From Gammaproteobacteria bacterium (GTDB lineage: Bacteria; Pseudomonadota; Gammaproteobacteria; Pseudomonadales; Azotimanducaceae), in assembly GCA_009843635.1 (NCBI GenBank), contig VYDB01000006.1, forward strand, positions 1 through 48,624: a stretch of 48,624 nt of DNA, read 5' to 3'. Shown here piece by piece: positions 7,819-16,541 of this stretch (positions are counted from its first letter, which is position 1; each line of letters starts with the position of its first letter). The notes under the pieces were generated by a model. It did no database searches. It saw nothing but the letters and a program-made list of their open reading frames with translations, and was not told the origin of the DNA. A program made the position numbers and the translations under genes.

Positions 7819-8846
7819 GGGGTTGCCAAGGGTATGAAGATCTCGGCGAGCAATCCGTCCGGGAAGGTGGCCGTCAAGGTGAGTTCCGCGTCCGTTCCGT
7901 AGCGCAGGCGAAGCCGCTCGCGCACGTTGCGCAACCCCGTGCCACTCGATAAGCCGTGTTCGCTGATGCCGGGTCCGGTGTCGCAGACGCTGAGCACCAC
8001 TTCATCGTCGAATTGCCGGGCGGTGAGTAGGATGTCACCGCCTTCCGGCAAGGGTTCAACGCCGTGGATGACCGCATTCTCAAGCAGGGGCTGAATCAGC
8101 AGCGGCGGCAGCGGAACGTCCCGAAGTTCCTCCGGCAGCTCGATCTCATAGCGCAACCGGCCCTGCAAGCGGGTGGCCTGGATCGCAAGATAGGCCTCGG
8201 CGAAATCGATTTCCTGACCGAGCGTGCTTTCACTGGAACGGGTGCGCGCCAGCGAGCCGCGCAGCAAGGTGGTGAGGTTTTCCAAGGTGCTTACGGCCAG
8301 ATCCGGATTCGAGCGAATCAGCTGCGTAATGTTGGACAGGGTGTTGAACAGGAAATGCGGTTCGATCTGCGCCTGCATCGACTTAAGTTCGGACTCCGCC
8401 AGCAGCTTTCCCTGCTGCGACTGCTTCAATTCCGCCTCAGCCAGCAACTCACGGGTTTCACGCAGGCGCTCACGGGTGCCAAAGATGAGGAAGCCAGTAA
8501 TCCCGAAGAACAATCCCAAGCCCAAGGTGCCGAAGTCCCCCGAGAAAAAGAACAGCGGCTGCCCCGCCACGAGCGCACCTGCCAATGGCAGCCCCAAAGC
8601 CAAGCCGAGCGCGACCACGGGCACCGGCGCAAGCCAAGGACCGAGCCACCGACTGAGCCTTTCGTGCGCCAACTCAAAGGCAAGATACACCGGCCAGCCG
8701 ATGCAGAGCGACACCGTCAAGATCTGCGGAAAGCTGCCGGCGTCGTCGGCCAGCCACCAAACCAAGACGGCGATGGCCAGCGAAAAGAGGCCGACGAGAA
8801 CAAACGACGTTAGACGCAAGCAATCACCCCGCCACGAACTTGCCAT
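7815..8846 (-). CDS. LytS/AlgZ-like sensor histidine kinase
   Basis: A membrane sensor kinase of about 343 residues. The N-terminal ~120 residues contain four or so hydrophobic segments with short loops and no large periplasmic domain; a short coiled linker rich in E, L and K follows. The His_kinase domain (PF06580 type) has the phospho-accepting His164 in QIEPHFLFNTLSNI, followed by the ATP-binding motifs PLLIQPLLENAVIHG and DTGPGI with a late GTGLRNVRERL. I chose the ATG at 8846, giving MASSWRGDCLRLTSF; the open frame continues further upstream but only antisense-like sequence is gained. This start lies 23 bases inside the end of the carotenoid oxygenase gene, so the two are probably on one transcript. 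Confidence 0.88.
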   Translation of the reverse strand: MASSWRGDCLRLTSFVLVGLFSLAIAVLVWWLADDAGSFPQILTVSLCIGWPVYLAFELAHERLSRWLGPWLAPVPVVALGLALGLPLAGALVAGQPLFFFSGDFGTLGLGLFFGITGFLIFGTRERLRETRELLAEAELKQSQQGKLLAESELKSMQAQIEPHFLFNTLSNITQLIRSNPDLAVSTLENLTTLLRGSLARTRSSESTLGQEIDFAEAYLAIQATRLQGRLRYEIELPEELRDVPLPPLLIQPLLENAVIHGVEPLPEGGDILLTARQFDDEVVLSVCDTGPGISEHGLSSGTGLRNVRERLRLRYGTDAELTLTATFPDGLLAEIFIPLATP

Positions 8847-10359
8847 GCAGGCCAAGCGGAATCGCATAGGGCAGCTCCGCTGCGGCCATCGGGCCATCGG
8901 CAATCCCCTCGGCATCGAACAGATTGAGCACATGCGCACGACGCTTCCAATCGTAAGCCGTGCCCAGAATCCAGCCACTGGTTTCCGGCTCGCTACCGGG
9001 CCGGGGCACATAGAGGTGCTCCTCGGGAATCTGCTCATCCGGATAGCGGAAGAAGCCGCGCTGGCCGTTTTCCATGTCAAACAAGCTTAGCTCGTTCAGC
9101 ATGCCATGGGCCGCCGGTACGCCCTCCCGTTGGGACAGAAACACGAGCTTGCGATAGCGCCGGCAACCCACCCGCGGGTCAATGCAGGGAAACTCGGAAT
9201 AAAGCCCCGGTTCCAGCATGGCTTCCTCGGCAATGGTGCGCTCCCGGGTATCGATTCGATAACGATAGTGCCGCGCCGGGCTGGTGTCGCGGAAATTTGG
9301 GTTGCCGCGCATGATGTCCGTGAACGTGTGCGTCATGATGCCTGGGTCCGGCGCTCGCGCGGCATCGAAGCGGATGACCCCGGCATCATCTTCCCAAGCG
9401 TTGCCGAAGTGAAAGATCCACTGCGCGGGCAACTCCAGGAAGTAGTGGCTCGACAAGTCGTTCTTGTCCACCACCAGAACCCGGCACGGGTCTTCGGGTC
9501 GCCATTCGTGCAGGTTCAGGAACCCTTCAGCCCGCCGCTCGGGCCGGTAATGAAAGGGCGGCAGCAACAGCACCAGATGGCTTTCGGTAACGACGAAGTC
9601 GTGCGGCATGGTCATCGGGTCCACCGCCACCCGCCCGGCGCTCAGCAGGGCGCCGTCGGCGCCGACGTGCCAGAGCACCATCAGGCCCGCCCCCGAAGCG
9701 TAGCCGAAATTCCAGACGCTGCCGTCCACATCCACCCGCGGATGAGCGGAAAACGGCACGCCGCGCATGCTTGAACCGCCTCGCGCATCGGCAAACGAGT
9801 AGGGACCGACCGTGGTCAAGCTCTCCGGGTCGATTTCATAGGGACTGCCCGCCTCCCAAAGCGCCAGCAGGCGCCCATGGTGGTGCAGAACGCTGATGTT
9901 CGCCAAGTTTAAGTCATCGGGGCCAGTCAGCCCGGCGGCGCCGGGTGGCGCAGCCATCATGCCAGGATACAAGGCCCGGCCCGCTGCGCGTTCCGCTTTC
10001 ACCTTGGCGGTTTCAACCAGCCGCGCCTGGTGGCGCACGCCATCCGCGCCAATCCGCCAAGCCTGCACCATGCCGTCGCCGTCGAACCAGTGATGGTTGC
10101 GATAGCCGTGAACCTCGTGCTGGGCTGGGCCGGTGCGATACAGCGTACCGCGCAGTTCCTCCGGCCAGCGGCCGGAAGTGGCCGCTTCGCCCTGATAGTG
10201 CTCACGGTCAATGTTGCCCCAGGCCGCCAGCCAAGGGCGCTCGCGTAAGGCCGCCGCGAAGCGTTCCGACCAGTCCGCATCCTCGCCTTGGGCAAAGGCG
10301 CCGGTCGGCCAAGGGCAGGCCAGCAGCGCCATCAGCTTCGAAAACTCTCGCCTTTGCAT
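8824..10359 (-). CDS. carotenoid cleavage oxygenase, possibly Tat-exported
   Basis: A 511-residue non-haem iron oxygenase of the RPE65/CCD family, which splits carotenoids, apocarotenoids or stilbene-like lignin fragments. The four iron-binding histidines expected of the seven-bladed propeller are visible in FSAHPRVDVDG, MPHDFVVTE, IFHFGNAWED and, near the C-terminus, LGLHGKFVAG. The start at 10359 is chosen because GGAG lies eight bases upstream and the protein then begins MQRREFSK, a good twin-arginine motif followed by a hydrophobic stretch and AFAQG. Export through Tat would be unusual for a family that is mostly cytoplasmic or membrane-associated. The gene follows a DUF2141 gene by 20 bases and overlaps the sensor kinase gene. 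Substrate is not predictable. Confidence 0.9.
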   Translation of the reverse strand: MQRREFSKLMALLACPWPTGAFAQGEDADWSERFAAALRERPWLAAWGNIDREHYQGEAATSGRWPEELRGTLYRTGPAQHEVHGYRNHHWFDGDGMVQAWRIGADGVRHQARLVETAKVKAERAAGRALYPGMMAAPPGAAGLTGPDDLNLANISVLHHHGRLLALWEAGSPYEIDPESLTTVGPYSFADARGGSSMRGVPFSAHPRVDVDGSVWNFGYASGAGLMVLWHVGADGALLSAGRVAVDPMTMPHDFVVTESHLVLLLPPFHYRPERRAEGFLNLHEWRPEDPCRVLVVDKNDLSSHYFLELPAQWIFHFGNAWEDDAGVIRFDAARAPDPGIMTHTFTDIMRGNPNFRDTSPARHYRYRIDTRERTIAEEAMLEPGLYSEFPCIDPRVGCRRYRKLVFLSQREGVPAAHGMLNELSLFDMENGQRGFFRYPDEQIPEEHLYVPRPGSEPETSGWILGTAYDWKRRAHVLNLFDAEGIADGPMAAAELPYAIPLGLHGKFVAG

Positions 10360-10379
10360 GTTTGTTGCTCCACTCACTT

Positions 10380-10808
10380 CTAATGGTTCAGGCGAATCAC
10401 TTGGGTGACATCGCCTTCAAGCGCGAAGCGTGCGTCCTTCCACTGAGCTGGGCCAAACTGGCCCTTGGCGTTGTTGGAGAAGGCGTAGGGCTCCGTGGGC
10501 ATACCGACGAAATTGGCATCAAGCTCGTCGTTGCCGTTCACGTCGTGCATGACTCGGATGGCATATTCCCCAGGGGGAAGGTCATCTGCAACCAGCGTCA
10601 CCGAACCCTCCACCGCTGGCTCGAGGAATTGCGCCACCGCACCGTCGCCTTCGAATTGCGCCTGTCCGGCGAGCACCTGCACTTGCACGGTGCCGCTGAC
10701 CTCGCGGATGTCTTCGATCACGATGGTTAGGGTGTCGGACGCGGCTTGGGCATGGAAGCCAAGGGCGGCAGCGAACAGGCACGAGTTGATGAGGTTGCTG
10801 GTTTTCAT
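10380..10808 (-). CDS. exported DUF2141-family protein
   Basis: A 142-residue secreted protein. ATG at 10808 is preceded by GGGAG with a seven-base gap and opens a signal peptide (MKTSNLINSCLFAAALGFHAQA) cut after about residue 22. The mature part fits DUF2141 (PF09912), a small beta-sandwich family of unknown function, with the typical motif DLPPGEYAIRVMHDVNGNDELD, FVGMPTEPYAFSNNA and a final strand. It is immediately upstream of the carotenoid oxygenase on the same strand, so the two products may work together in the periplasm. No biochemical role is established for the family to my knowledge. Confidence 0.85.
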   Translation of the reverse strand: MKTSNLINSCLFAAALGFHAQAASDTLTIVIEDIREVSGTVQVQVLAGQAQFEGDGAVAQFLEPAVEGSVTLVADDLPPGEYAIRVMHDVNGNDELDANFVGMPTEPYAFSNNAKGQFGPAQWKDARFALEGDVTQVIRLNH

Positions 10809-10967
10809 GACTGCGCTCCCACGGGTTGTTTGGTGATCTGCCATCCAACCTACCGTTGCCGAAGCCAAGTTGACAACAGCCATGCGACGAAACGGCAATC
10901 GCGGGAACGAAGCGGCAACGGGTGAGGACCAGCGGGCGCAGCCCACAAAAGGCAACGCCTTTTTGTC

Positions 10968-10973
10968 TATGAT
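10968..10973 (+). promoter_or_regulatory. possible -10 element for the TauD-like gene
   Basis: TATGAT matches the sigma-70 -10 consensus at five of six positions, 29 bases before the TauD-like start, in the 194-base gap between divergent genes. No convincing -35 is visible. Just upstream is a small dyad (AAAAGGC-aac-GCCTTTT, 10947-10963) that could be an operator or part of a bidirectional terminator. Confidence 0.25.
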
Positions 10974-11002
10974 GGGCATCCGAACGGAAGATTGCGAATG
11001 GC

Positions 11003-11755
11003 ATGAAAACTACGCCGCTCACCGGGAACATCGGTGCCGAAATCAGCGGAGTGCGCTTGGGCGAACTCGATGCGCCCACGTTTAGGGAAATCGCCCGTGC
11101 GCTATGGGCGCACCAAGTGTTGGTGTTCCGCGGGCAGGACATCGACAGCGAACAACAGATCGCGTTCGGTCGCCGATTTGGTGAGCTGCATGTGCACCCA
11201 GCGTTCAGCGGAGTGGATGGGCACCCGGAAATTCTGTTGATCAGGAACGAAGGCAAGGCCAAGACCATTACCGAGGTCTGGCACTCAGACGTGAGCTGCG
11301 ATGAACGGCCGCCCTCCATTTCCGTGCTGCGGGCGGTCGAAGTGCCATCCAAGGGCGGCGACACCCTGTGGGCCAGCCAATACGCTGCGTTGGAGTCCCT
11401 GTCGGAAGGCATGCGCCAGATGCTCGAACCGCTGCGGGCGGTGCACAGGAAATTCGATCTTGAAGCGACCCATCCGGTGCTGCGCACCCATCCGGAAACC
11501 GGGCGCAGGGCGCTGTACGTCAACCAAGGATTCACCGAAAGCTTCGAGCACATGACGCCCCAGGAAAGCCGCCCGCTGCTCGACTACTTGGTTGGCGCCG
11601 GCTCCAGGCCGGAACTCACCATGCGCCACAGATGGCAGCCCGCTGATGTGGTGGTGTGGGACAACCGATGCGTCATGCACTATGCCGTTCACGACTACGG
11701 TGACGCCCCTCGGGAAATGCACCGAGTCACGGTGCGCGGCGAGCGGCCGATGTGA
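11003..11755 (+). CDS. TauD/TfdA-family alpha-ketoglutarate dioxygenase
   Basis: A 250-residue Fe(II)/2-oxoglutarate-dependent dioxygenase. The iron triad is visible as H-x-D in EVWHSDVSC and the distal His in MHRVTVRGERP; the latter also supplies the 2-oxoglutarate-binding Arg. The GDTLWASQYAALE segment is typical of the TauD/TfdA group, whose members hydroxylate taurine, alkyl sulfates, aryloxyacetates or other small acids. The protein is about 30 residues shorter than E. coli TauD. It is a single-gene unit, divergent from the DUF2141-oxygenase operon and convergent with the M28 peptidase. The substrate cannot be assigned. Confidence 0.88.
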   Translation: MKTTPLTGNIGAEISGVRLGELDAPTFREIARALWAHQVLVFRGQDIDSEQQIAFGRRFGELHVHPAFSGVDGHPEILLIRNEGKAKTITEVWHSDVSCDERPPSISVLRAVEVPSKGGDTLWASQYAALESLSEGMRQMLEPLRAVHRKFDLEATHPVLRTHPETGRRALYVNQGFTESFEHMTPQESRPLLDYLVGAGSRPELTMRHRWQPADVVVWDNRCVMHYAVHDYGDAPREMHRVTVRGERPM

Positions 11756-11775
11756 GCATCCATCGCTCGGAGCAA

Positions 11776-11882
11776 GTGGGAGTGCGGTGCGGGCATCCGG
11801 CACGCCAGGCGGGCGCGTTGTGCTGAAATTCAAGGGCGCAGGGGTGCCTTAAAGGTGCCGGATGCCCGCACCGCACTCCCAC
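11776..11882. repeat. perfect 28-bp inverted repeat with 51-bp spacer
   Basis: The left arm (11776-11803, starting GTGGGAGTGCGGTGCGGGCA) and right arm (11855-11882) are exact reverse complements over 28 bases and stop matching just outside at both ends. The 107-bp unit fills the gap between two convergent genes and ends two bases before the peptidase stop codon. There is no U-tract, so it is not a classical intrinsic terminator. It could be a bidirectional RNA-structure terminator, a MITE-like element with terminal inverted repeats, or a dispersed palindromic repeat. I saw no second copy in this window. Confidence 0.8.
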
Positions 11883-11884
11883 GG

Positions 11885-13561
11885 CTAGGGCCCGCTGAGC
11901 CGTGCCAAGGCCTCGGCGCGGGCTGACTCAAACTCATCGCCAGGGTTCCAGGTCGGCATTTCGTCGGCTTGGGCAATCAGGTAGGTGGTCAGCAGCGCGA
12001 AGCGAGTGTCCGCCACCATGCCGTTGAACACCCAATCATCGGTGAGTTCATCGCTTGGCTGGTGGTAGTGGTTGAGGGTGTAGTCGTCGATGCGCTGCTT
12101 GCCCCAACCCGGCGGCTTGCCGATGATCTCGATGCCGCCGTCCAAGTAGAGGCCCGGCACGCCGATCTTGGCGAAGCTGAATTGATCGGAGCGGTAGTAG
12201 TAGCCCCGATCGGGAAAGGCATCGCCATGCAACGTTCTGCCCACATGGGCAGCGACGGTTTGGGCCACCCGGTCGAGGGACGACTTGCCCAAGCCCACGA
12301 AGATCATGTCCTTGGCCTCGCCCCAGATGTTGGCGCCATCGAGATTGACGTTGGCAGCGATGCGCCCCGCTTCGAAGGTTGGATTTTCGGCGTAGTGCCT
12401 TGAACCCAGCAAACCCTGTTCCTCAGCGCCGACCAAGGCAAAGACGATGGAACGGCGCGGCGGCGCCGGCAGGGCAGCCAGTGCCTCGGCAAGGGCCAGC
12501 ACCTGCGCCACGCCCGAGGCATTGTCCAGTGCGCCGTTGTAGATGACGTCCTCTTCCGGCGACCCCGCCACGCCCTTGCCCAAGTGGTCGTGATGGGCGG
12601 TGACCACCACGGCTTGGCGCTTGAGCGCCACATCGCAACCCGGCAGCACCCCAAGGACGTTGGCAGTCTCCACGGAACTGAGTTCCGCGCCTAACGCCAA
12701 GTTGGTGTGAAGCCCCAGGGGCACCGGCGCGAAGTCACGGCTGCGGGCCGCCTCGGTCAGGGTGGCCAGATCGTGGCCCGCCGACGCCAGCAGGGCAGCG
12801 GCGGCGGGTTGCGTCAGCCAAGCAGCCACCTCAAGCCGCGGCTCTCCTGTCCTGGGTAACTCAAACTGCGGGCCGGTCCATGAGGTCTCCACCACCTGCC
12901 ACGGATAGCCTGCCGAGGGTTCACTGTGAATGATGATGGCACCCGCAGCGCCCAAACGTGCGGCGACCTCGTACTTGTAGGTCCAACGCCCGTAATAGAG
13001 GCGCCGCTCGCCCTCGAAGAGCGCCGGGTCCCAGTCGGGGTCGTTGTTCAGCATGACCAGCACCTTGCCGCTCAGGTCCTGCCCCTTGTAGTCATCCCAA
13101 TCATGTTCGGGGGCTTGAATGCCGTAGCCGACAAAGACCAACTCGGCGTCCGACAGCCGTGCGCTGGCAGCCTGGTTGGCGACGTTAGCGACGAATTCGG
13201 AGCCGGCCGCGAAAGAGACCCCGGTCGAAAACAGCCACTCAGCCGGCAGCTCGGTGGCGACGCTGATAAGGCGAAATGTCTGCTGGTAGCCGTCATCAAA
13301 GCCCGGCGCCAGCCCCAGCGCAGCGAGCCGGGCCGCAATCCATTCTCGCGCCTTGCGGTCGCCCTCGGTGCCCGGCCCCCGGCCTTCGTAGGCATCGCTG
13401 GCCAACTCGGCCACCGTGGCCCGCAGCAGGTCGCCTTCGATCAGCGCGGCGACGGCATCGGCGTAGTCCAGTGCCTCCCGAGGCGTCGTGGGGCCGCACC
13501 GTTGGGATTCGGCACAGCCTGCGCCGCAGAGGATTAGCAGAATCAGAACGGCTTTATGCAT
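11885..13561 (-). CDS. M28-family zinc metallopeptidase, lipoprotein
   Basis: A 558-residue exported aminopeptidase-like enzyme with two zinc ions. The N-terminus has a lipoprotein signal with lipobox LCGAGC ending at about residue 16, so the enzyme should be membrane-anchored. A PA-type insert (about residues 130-250, with VFVGYGI and AAGAIIIHSEPS) precedes the catalytic part. Zinc-site motifs are in order: TAHHDHLG, NGALDNASG, VGAEEQGLLGS, NVNLDG and NHYHQPSDE. Members process N-terminal residues of peptides, often periplasmic. It lies 31 bases downstream of the acyl-CoA synthetase gene on the same strand, and its stop codon is next to the 28-bp inverted repeat. Confidence 0.92.
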   Translation of the reverse strand: MHKAVLILLILCGAGCAESQRCGPTTPREALDYADAVAALIEGDLLRATVAELASDAYEGRGPGTEGDRKAREWIAARLAALGLAPGFDDGYQQTFRLISVATELPAEWLFSTGVSFAAGSEFVANVANQAASARLSDAELVFVGYGIQAPEHDWDDYKGQDLSGKVLVMLNNDPDWDPALFEGERRLYYGRWTYKYEVAARLGAAGAIIIHSEPSAGYPWQVVETSWTGPQFELPRTGEPRLEVAAWLTQPAAAALLASAGHDLATLTEAARSRDFAPVPLGLHTNLALGAELSSVETANVLGVLPGCDVALKRQAVVVTAHHDHLGKGVAGSPEEDVIYNGALDNASGVAQVLALAEALAALPAPPRRSIVFALVGAEEQGLLGSRHYAENPTFEAGRIAANVNLDGANIWGEAKDMIFVGLGKSSLDRVAQTVAAHVGRTLHGDAFPDRGYYYRSDQFSFAKIGVPGLYLDGGIEIIGKPPGWGKQRIDDYTLNHYHQPSDELTDDWVFNGMVADTRFALLTTYLIAQADEMPTWNPGDEFESARAEALARLSGP

Positions 13562-13592
13562 GGGAGGCGGTGATCCAGCAACCTTGGCAAAT

Positions 13593-15146
13593 TCAAGAAA
13601 CCAACCGCTCCCGCCCTTCCCAATAGGGCTTGCGCAGCTCGACCTTTAGGATTTTGCCCGAGGGGTTGCGCGGCAGCTCGTCGATCCAGTCCACCGACGA
13701 GGGGCACTTGTAGTGCGCTAGCCGCTGACGGCAGAAACTGATCACGTCCTCCTCCGTCAGGCTGGGATCGGCGGGCTTGACGATGGCCTTCACCGCCTCG
13801 CCCCAGCGCTCGCTGGGCACGCCGATCACCGCGGCGTCGGCAATGCCCTCGTGCTGCATCAGCACGTTCTCGATTTCGGCGGGGTAAATGTTCTCGCCGC
13901 CAGAAATGATCATGTCCTTCACCCGATCATGGATGAACAGGTAGCCGTCCTGCAGGTAGCCCGCATCGCCCGTGCGGAACCACTCGCCCTCGAAGGCATC
14001 GCGAGTGGCGTCTGGGTTCTTCCAGTAGCCTTTCATGTTCTGCGGCCCCTTGACCCAGATTTCGCCCACTTCGCCTGGCGCTTGGTCCGCCAAGCTGGCG
14101 GCATCCACGATGCGGATCTCGTGGTTGGCGATGGCTTTGCCGCAGGAGCGCAGCAGATGCGCCCGCGCACCACCCGGATCATGGTCTTCGTCGTGCAGCA
14201 GCGCAATGGCGCCGGTGGTTTCCGTGAGGCCGTAGGCTTGATAGAACTTGCAGCCGAAGGTTTGCATGGCCTCGACGAGCACGCTTTCGGTGATGGGCGA
14301 GGCGCCATAGGTGATGGAGCGAAGCGAGGCGTAATCGGCATCGCGCACGCCGGGAACGGCCAGCAAAAACTGCAGAACGGCGGGCACGAAGAGCGCATGG
14401 GTGACCTGCTCCTCGCCGATCAGGCACAGGATCAACGGCAGGTCCACATCCTTGAGCAACAGGCTGCGGGCCCCGTGGTAGAGGCCCACCACGCCCCAGC
14501 CGCTGCCGGAAATGTGGAACAGCGGCATGCAGACCAGGTTCACCGATTCGCCGTCCATATCCAGCGCAGCGAGGCTGGTTGACAGGCAGTGGAGGAAGTT
14601 GGCGTGGGTCAGCTCGACGCCCTTGGGCAGCCCCGTGGTGCCGGACGTGTAGAGCTGGTAGCAGGTGTCTTCAGCGTCCACCGGCGTCTTGGGGTCGATG
14701 TTGGGATGCCCCGCCAGCCACTGGTCATAGGTCTGATGGCCCGAGTCCCCCGGATCGCCCAGCACGATGATGGTGGCCACCGCCGGCAACTCCATCTGGC
14801 CCAAGGCCTCGAGAAATTCCTCCCCCACCATGAGAATGGCGGCCTCGCTGTTGTTGAGAATGTACTCCATCTCCGGCGGTGCCAGACGCCAATTGACCGC
14901 CACGGAAACCGCATTGACCTTGGCGCCGCCGAACAGGTACAGGAAGTACTCGGGCGAATTGCGGTCCAAATAGGCGATGCGGTCCCCGGCGCCAATGCCT
15001 GCCGCCAGCAATGCCTGGGCCACCCGGTTCGATTCCGCGTCAAGCTCCGCATAGGTCCAGCTACGGCCATCGTTGACGTAGGTAAGCGCCGTGCGGTCCG
15101 GCCGCTTGGCCGCATTCTCCCGCGTTACATCCGCTAGTGTCTGCAT
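13593..15146 (-). CDS. acyl-CoA synthetase (AMP-binding)
   Basis: A 517-residue adenylate-forming ligase that activates a carboxylic acid to its AMP ester and then the CoA thioester. The start ATG has a strong AGGAGG in the untranslated leader. Core motifs are YTSGTTGLPKGVELTH (P-loop), the QAYGLTETTGA segment (A5), WFRTGDAGYLQDGYLFIHDRVKDMI (A7-A8, given here only as landmarks) and the catalytic lysine in NPSGKILKVELR near the C-terminus. It resembles medium- or long-chain fatty acyl-CoA ligases; the exact acid is not predictable. Downstream is the M28 peptidase, upstream the RES-type toxin, all close together on the minus strand. Confidence 0.92.
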   Translation of the reverse strand: MQTLADVTRENAAKRPDRTALTYVNDGRSWTYAELDAESNRVAQALLAAGIGAGDRIAYLDRNSPEYFLYLFGGAKVNAVSVAVNWRLAPPEMEYILNNSEAAILMVGEEFLEALGQMELPAVATIIVLGDPGDSGHQTYDQWLAGHPNIDPKTPVDAEDTCYQLYTSGTTGLPKGVELTHANFLHCLSTSLAALDMDGESVNLVCMPLFHISGSGWGVVGLYHGARSLLLKDVDLPLILCLIGEEQVTHALFVPAVLQFLLAVPGVRDADYASLRSITYGASPITESVLVEAMQTFGCKFYQAYGLTETTGAIALLHDEDHDPGGARAHLLRSCGKAIANHEIRIVDAASLADQAPGEVGEIWVKGPQNMKGYWKNPDATRDAFEGEWFRTGDAGYLQDGYLFIHDRVKDMIISGGENIYPAEIENVLMQHEGIADAAVIGVPSERWGEAVKAIVKPADPSLTEEDVISFCRQRLAHYKCPSSVDWIDELPRNPSGKILKVELRKPYWEGRERLVS

Positions 15147-15175
15147 GCTTTCCTCCTAAGACTCTCTAGACTCAA

Positions 15176-15814
15176 TCAGGCTAACGCAAAGCCTAAGGTT
15201 CGCGCCGCATTCTTCAGAAAGTCAAGGATGGCCGGATCGCCCAAGGCCCGGTGGAAGCTCGGCTGAGGCGGCAGTGCATCCAGCGCCTGCGCCCGATCCG
15301 TCAGAACGGCAGCGGGCTTATTGGCGTACATCGAGGAAGGATAGCGGAGCCCGCACGTTTGCGGATAACTGGCATAGAAGGCCCGCGCCCATTCCCGCGA
15401 TACGGAACGCGGGCCCGTCATCAGGCCCATCGACGCGCCTGCACGGGTGGGAAAGGCCCCCGTCAAGTCCAGCAAGGGGACAGGGGCTGCGAATTCGAAT
15501 CCCGCAAGCCAGGGCTCACGATCCCAGCGGTTAATGACGCGGCGTTGCTGGAACGCCTCCGCAAAACAGGTCACCGGCTCGATCGCAGCGTAGAGAACGC
15601 CCCGATTCTGTGCTGTGCGTTCATCGCCAAGGTGGTGGTCAAAGCGGGCGTCCACCGGACCGACAGTCCGAAACTCGCCCCAATTCGAGGGATGGTTGCC
15701 GCCGCGGAAATAGACCCGCCAAAGCAGCGTCCCTGGGCCGATGATCCTGACTTCCGGATCAAGGGATTCGAGGTGGCTGAGAGACGGGCTGCGAGGGACC
15801 TTGGGGCGTGGCAT
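15176..15814 (-). CDS. RES-domain toxin (NAD-degrading type)
   Basis: A 212-residue RES-domain protein, named for the conserved Arg, Glu and Ser. These are visible as Arg33 in LLWRVYFRGGNHPSNW, Tyr75 and Glu86 in LYAAIEPVTCFAEAFQ, and the Ser in LRYPSSMY. RES toxins of characterised systems (for example MbcT and Res) deplete NAD in the host cell. The ATG shares a base with the stop of the upstream gene (TGATG), the usual antitoxin-first order of RES/Xre systems. The protein begins with a proline- and serine-rich tail not typical of the core domain. All key residues are present, so the toxin looks intact. Confidence 0.88.
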   Translation of the reverse strand: MPRPKVPRSPSLSHLESLDPEVRIIGPGTLLWRVYFRGGNHPSNWGEFRTVGPVDARFDHHLGDERTAQNRGVLYAAIEPVTCFAEAFQQRRVINRWDREPWLAGFEFAAPVPLLDLTGAFPTRAGASMGLMTGPRSVSREWARAFYASYPQTCGLRYPSSMYANKPAAVLTDRAQALDALPPQPSFHRALGDPAILDFLKNAARTLGFALA

Positions 15815-16401
15815 CAAAGGTCACGGGCAATCTCGGCGACAGTGTCGGGGGCCATGCCGAGCTTCAGCCAATCCAACGGGCAGAGCGCACCATTTGACGT
15901 TGTCAGTTCAGGGTCCGGGGTGCGATACCAGCGCAAAGCGGAAACGGCGTCGATGGTGGGGGAAAGGGCCGCATTCACGACCCCGACGTTCGGCACCAAT
16001 CCAGCATCTTGGAACTGAAAAACGGGGATTTTCCAACGCCCCCCGCTACGAATGGCGAACAGCGCCCGATCAGCAATCAGCTGACGAACGCGAACGGCGG
16101 TCACGCCGCCTAGGCGCTTCGCTGCCTCGGCAACCGACAGGCTGGTGGCTAGGATGGCAGCGAATTCGGTGGCGTACTCCAAAAGTGGGTCCGAACGGTC
16201 CAGATGGTCGTCAAGGTCCGCGCCAGCTTTCCGAAGCAACGCCGCTTCCGACGCGGTCAATTCGCTGTTTGACGAGGCGTAGAGCGTCTGATGCAGGCTG
16301 TCGATGGCCTCGCGAAGCGCCTCATTCAGCGCCGATGGGGGTCGCACGGCCAGCCCATGCACTTGAAAGTAAGGCGCGGCCTGTTGTCGGTCCGGGGTCA
16401 T
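15814..16401 (-). CDS. antitoxin with MbcA/ParS/Xre-like C-terminus
   Basis: A 195-residue antitoxin candidate paired with the RES toxin. The start at 16401 is chosen for its AGGAAAGGAAAG leader; the frame is open further upstream but has no better start. The middle holds a helix-turn-helix-like segment (LSVAEAAKRLGGVTAVRVRQ), and the C-terminus (WYRTPDPEL, then PLDWLKLG) resembles the toxin-binding DUF2384 domain of Xre antitoxins, where PLDLL or similar is common. The N-terminal ~80 residues are not recognised. The upstream 16412-16442 stretch is unusually A+T-rich for this genome and is the likely promoter/operator. Autoregulation is inferred from family behaviour. Confidence 0.75.
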   Translation of the reverse strand: MTPDRQQAAPYFQVHGLAVRPPSALNEALREAIDSLHQTLYASSNSELTASEAALLRKAGADLDDHLDRSDPLLEYATEFAAILATSLSVAEAAKRLGGVTAVRVRQLIADRALFAIRSGGRWKIPVFQFQDAGLVPNVGVVNAALSPTIDAVSALRWYRTPDPELTTSNGALCPLDWLKLGMAPDTVAEIARDL

Positions 16402-16541
16402 GACGCCACTTTCCTTTCCTTTTGTAGAAACTAAAGAAAAGAATACCCGCCCAAGGTGCTGCTGGCAACACGCTTCGCCTACGGCGAAGTGATCGAGTTG
16501 CTGCGCAACTCGGCGCGACCGCGCAAACTCCGGTTGGCCTT

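Noticed and set aside
8847-9080. N-terminal extension of the sensor kinase to 9080.
   Set aside because: The extra ~78 residues are low-complexity antisense of the carotenoid oxygenase gene, whereas ATG 8846 leads straight into the first membrane helix.
16402-16541. A second small gene or gene remnant between the antitoxin and the histidine phosphatase.
   Set aside because: Frames exist on both strands but none has a start with a ribosome-binding site or a recognisable product; only the A+T-rich part near 16412-16442 looks regulatory.
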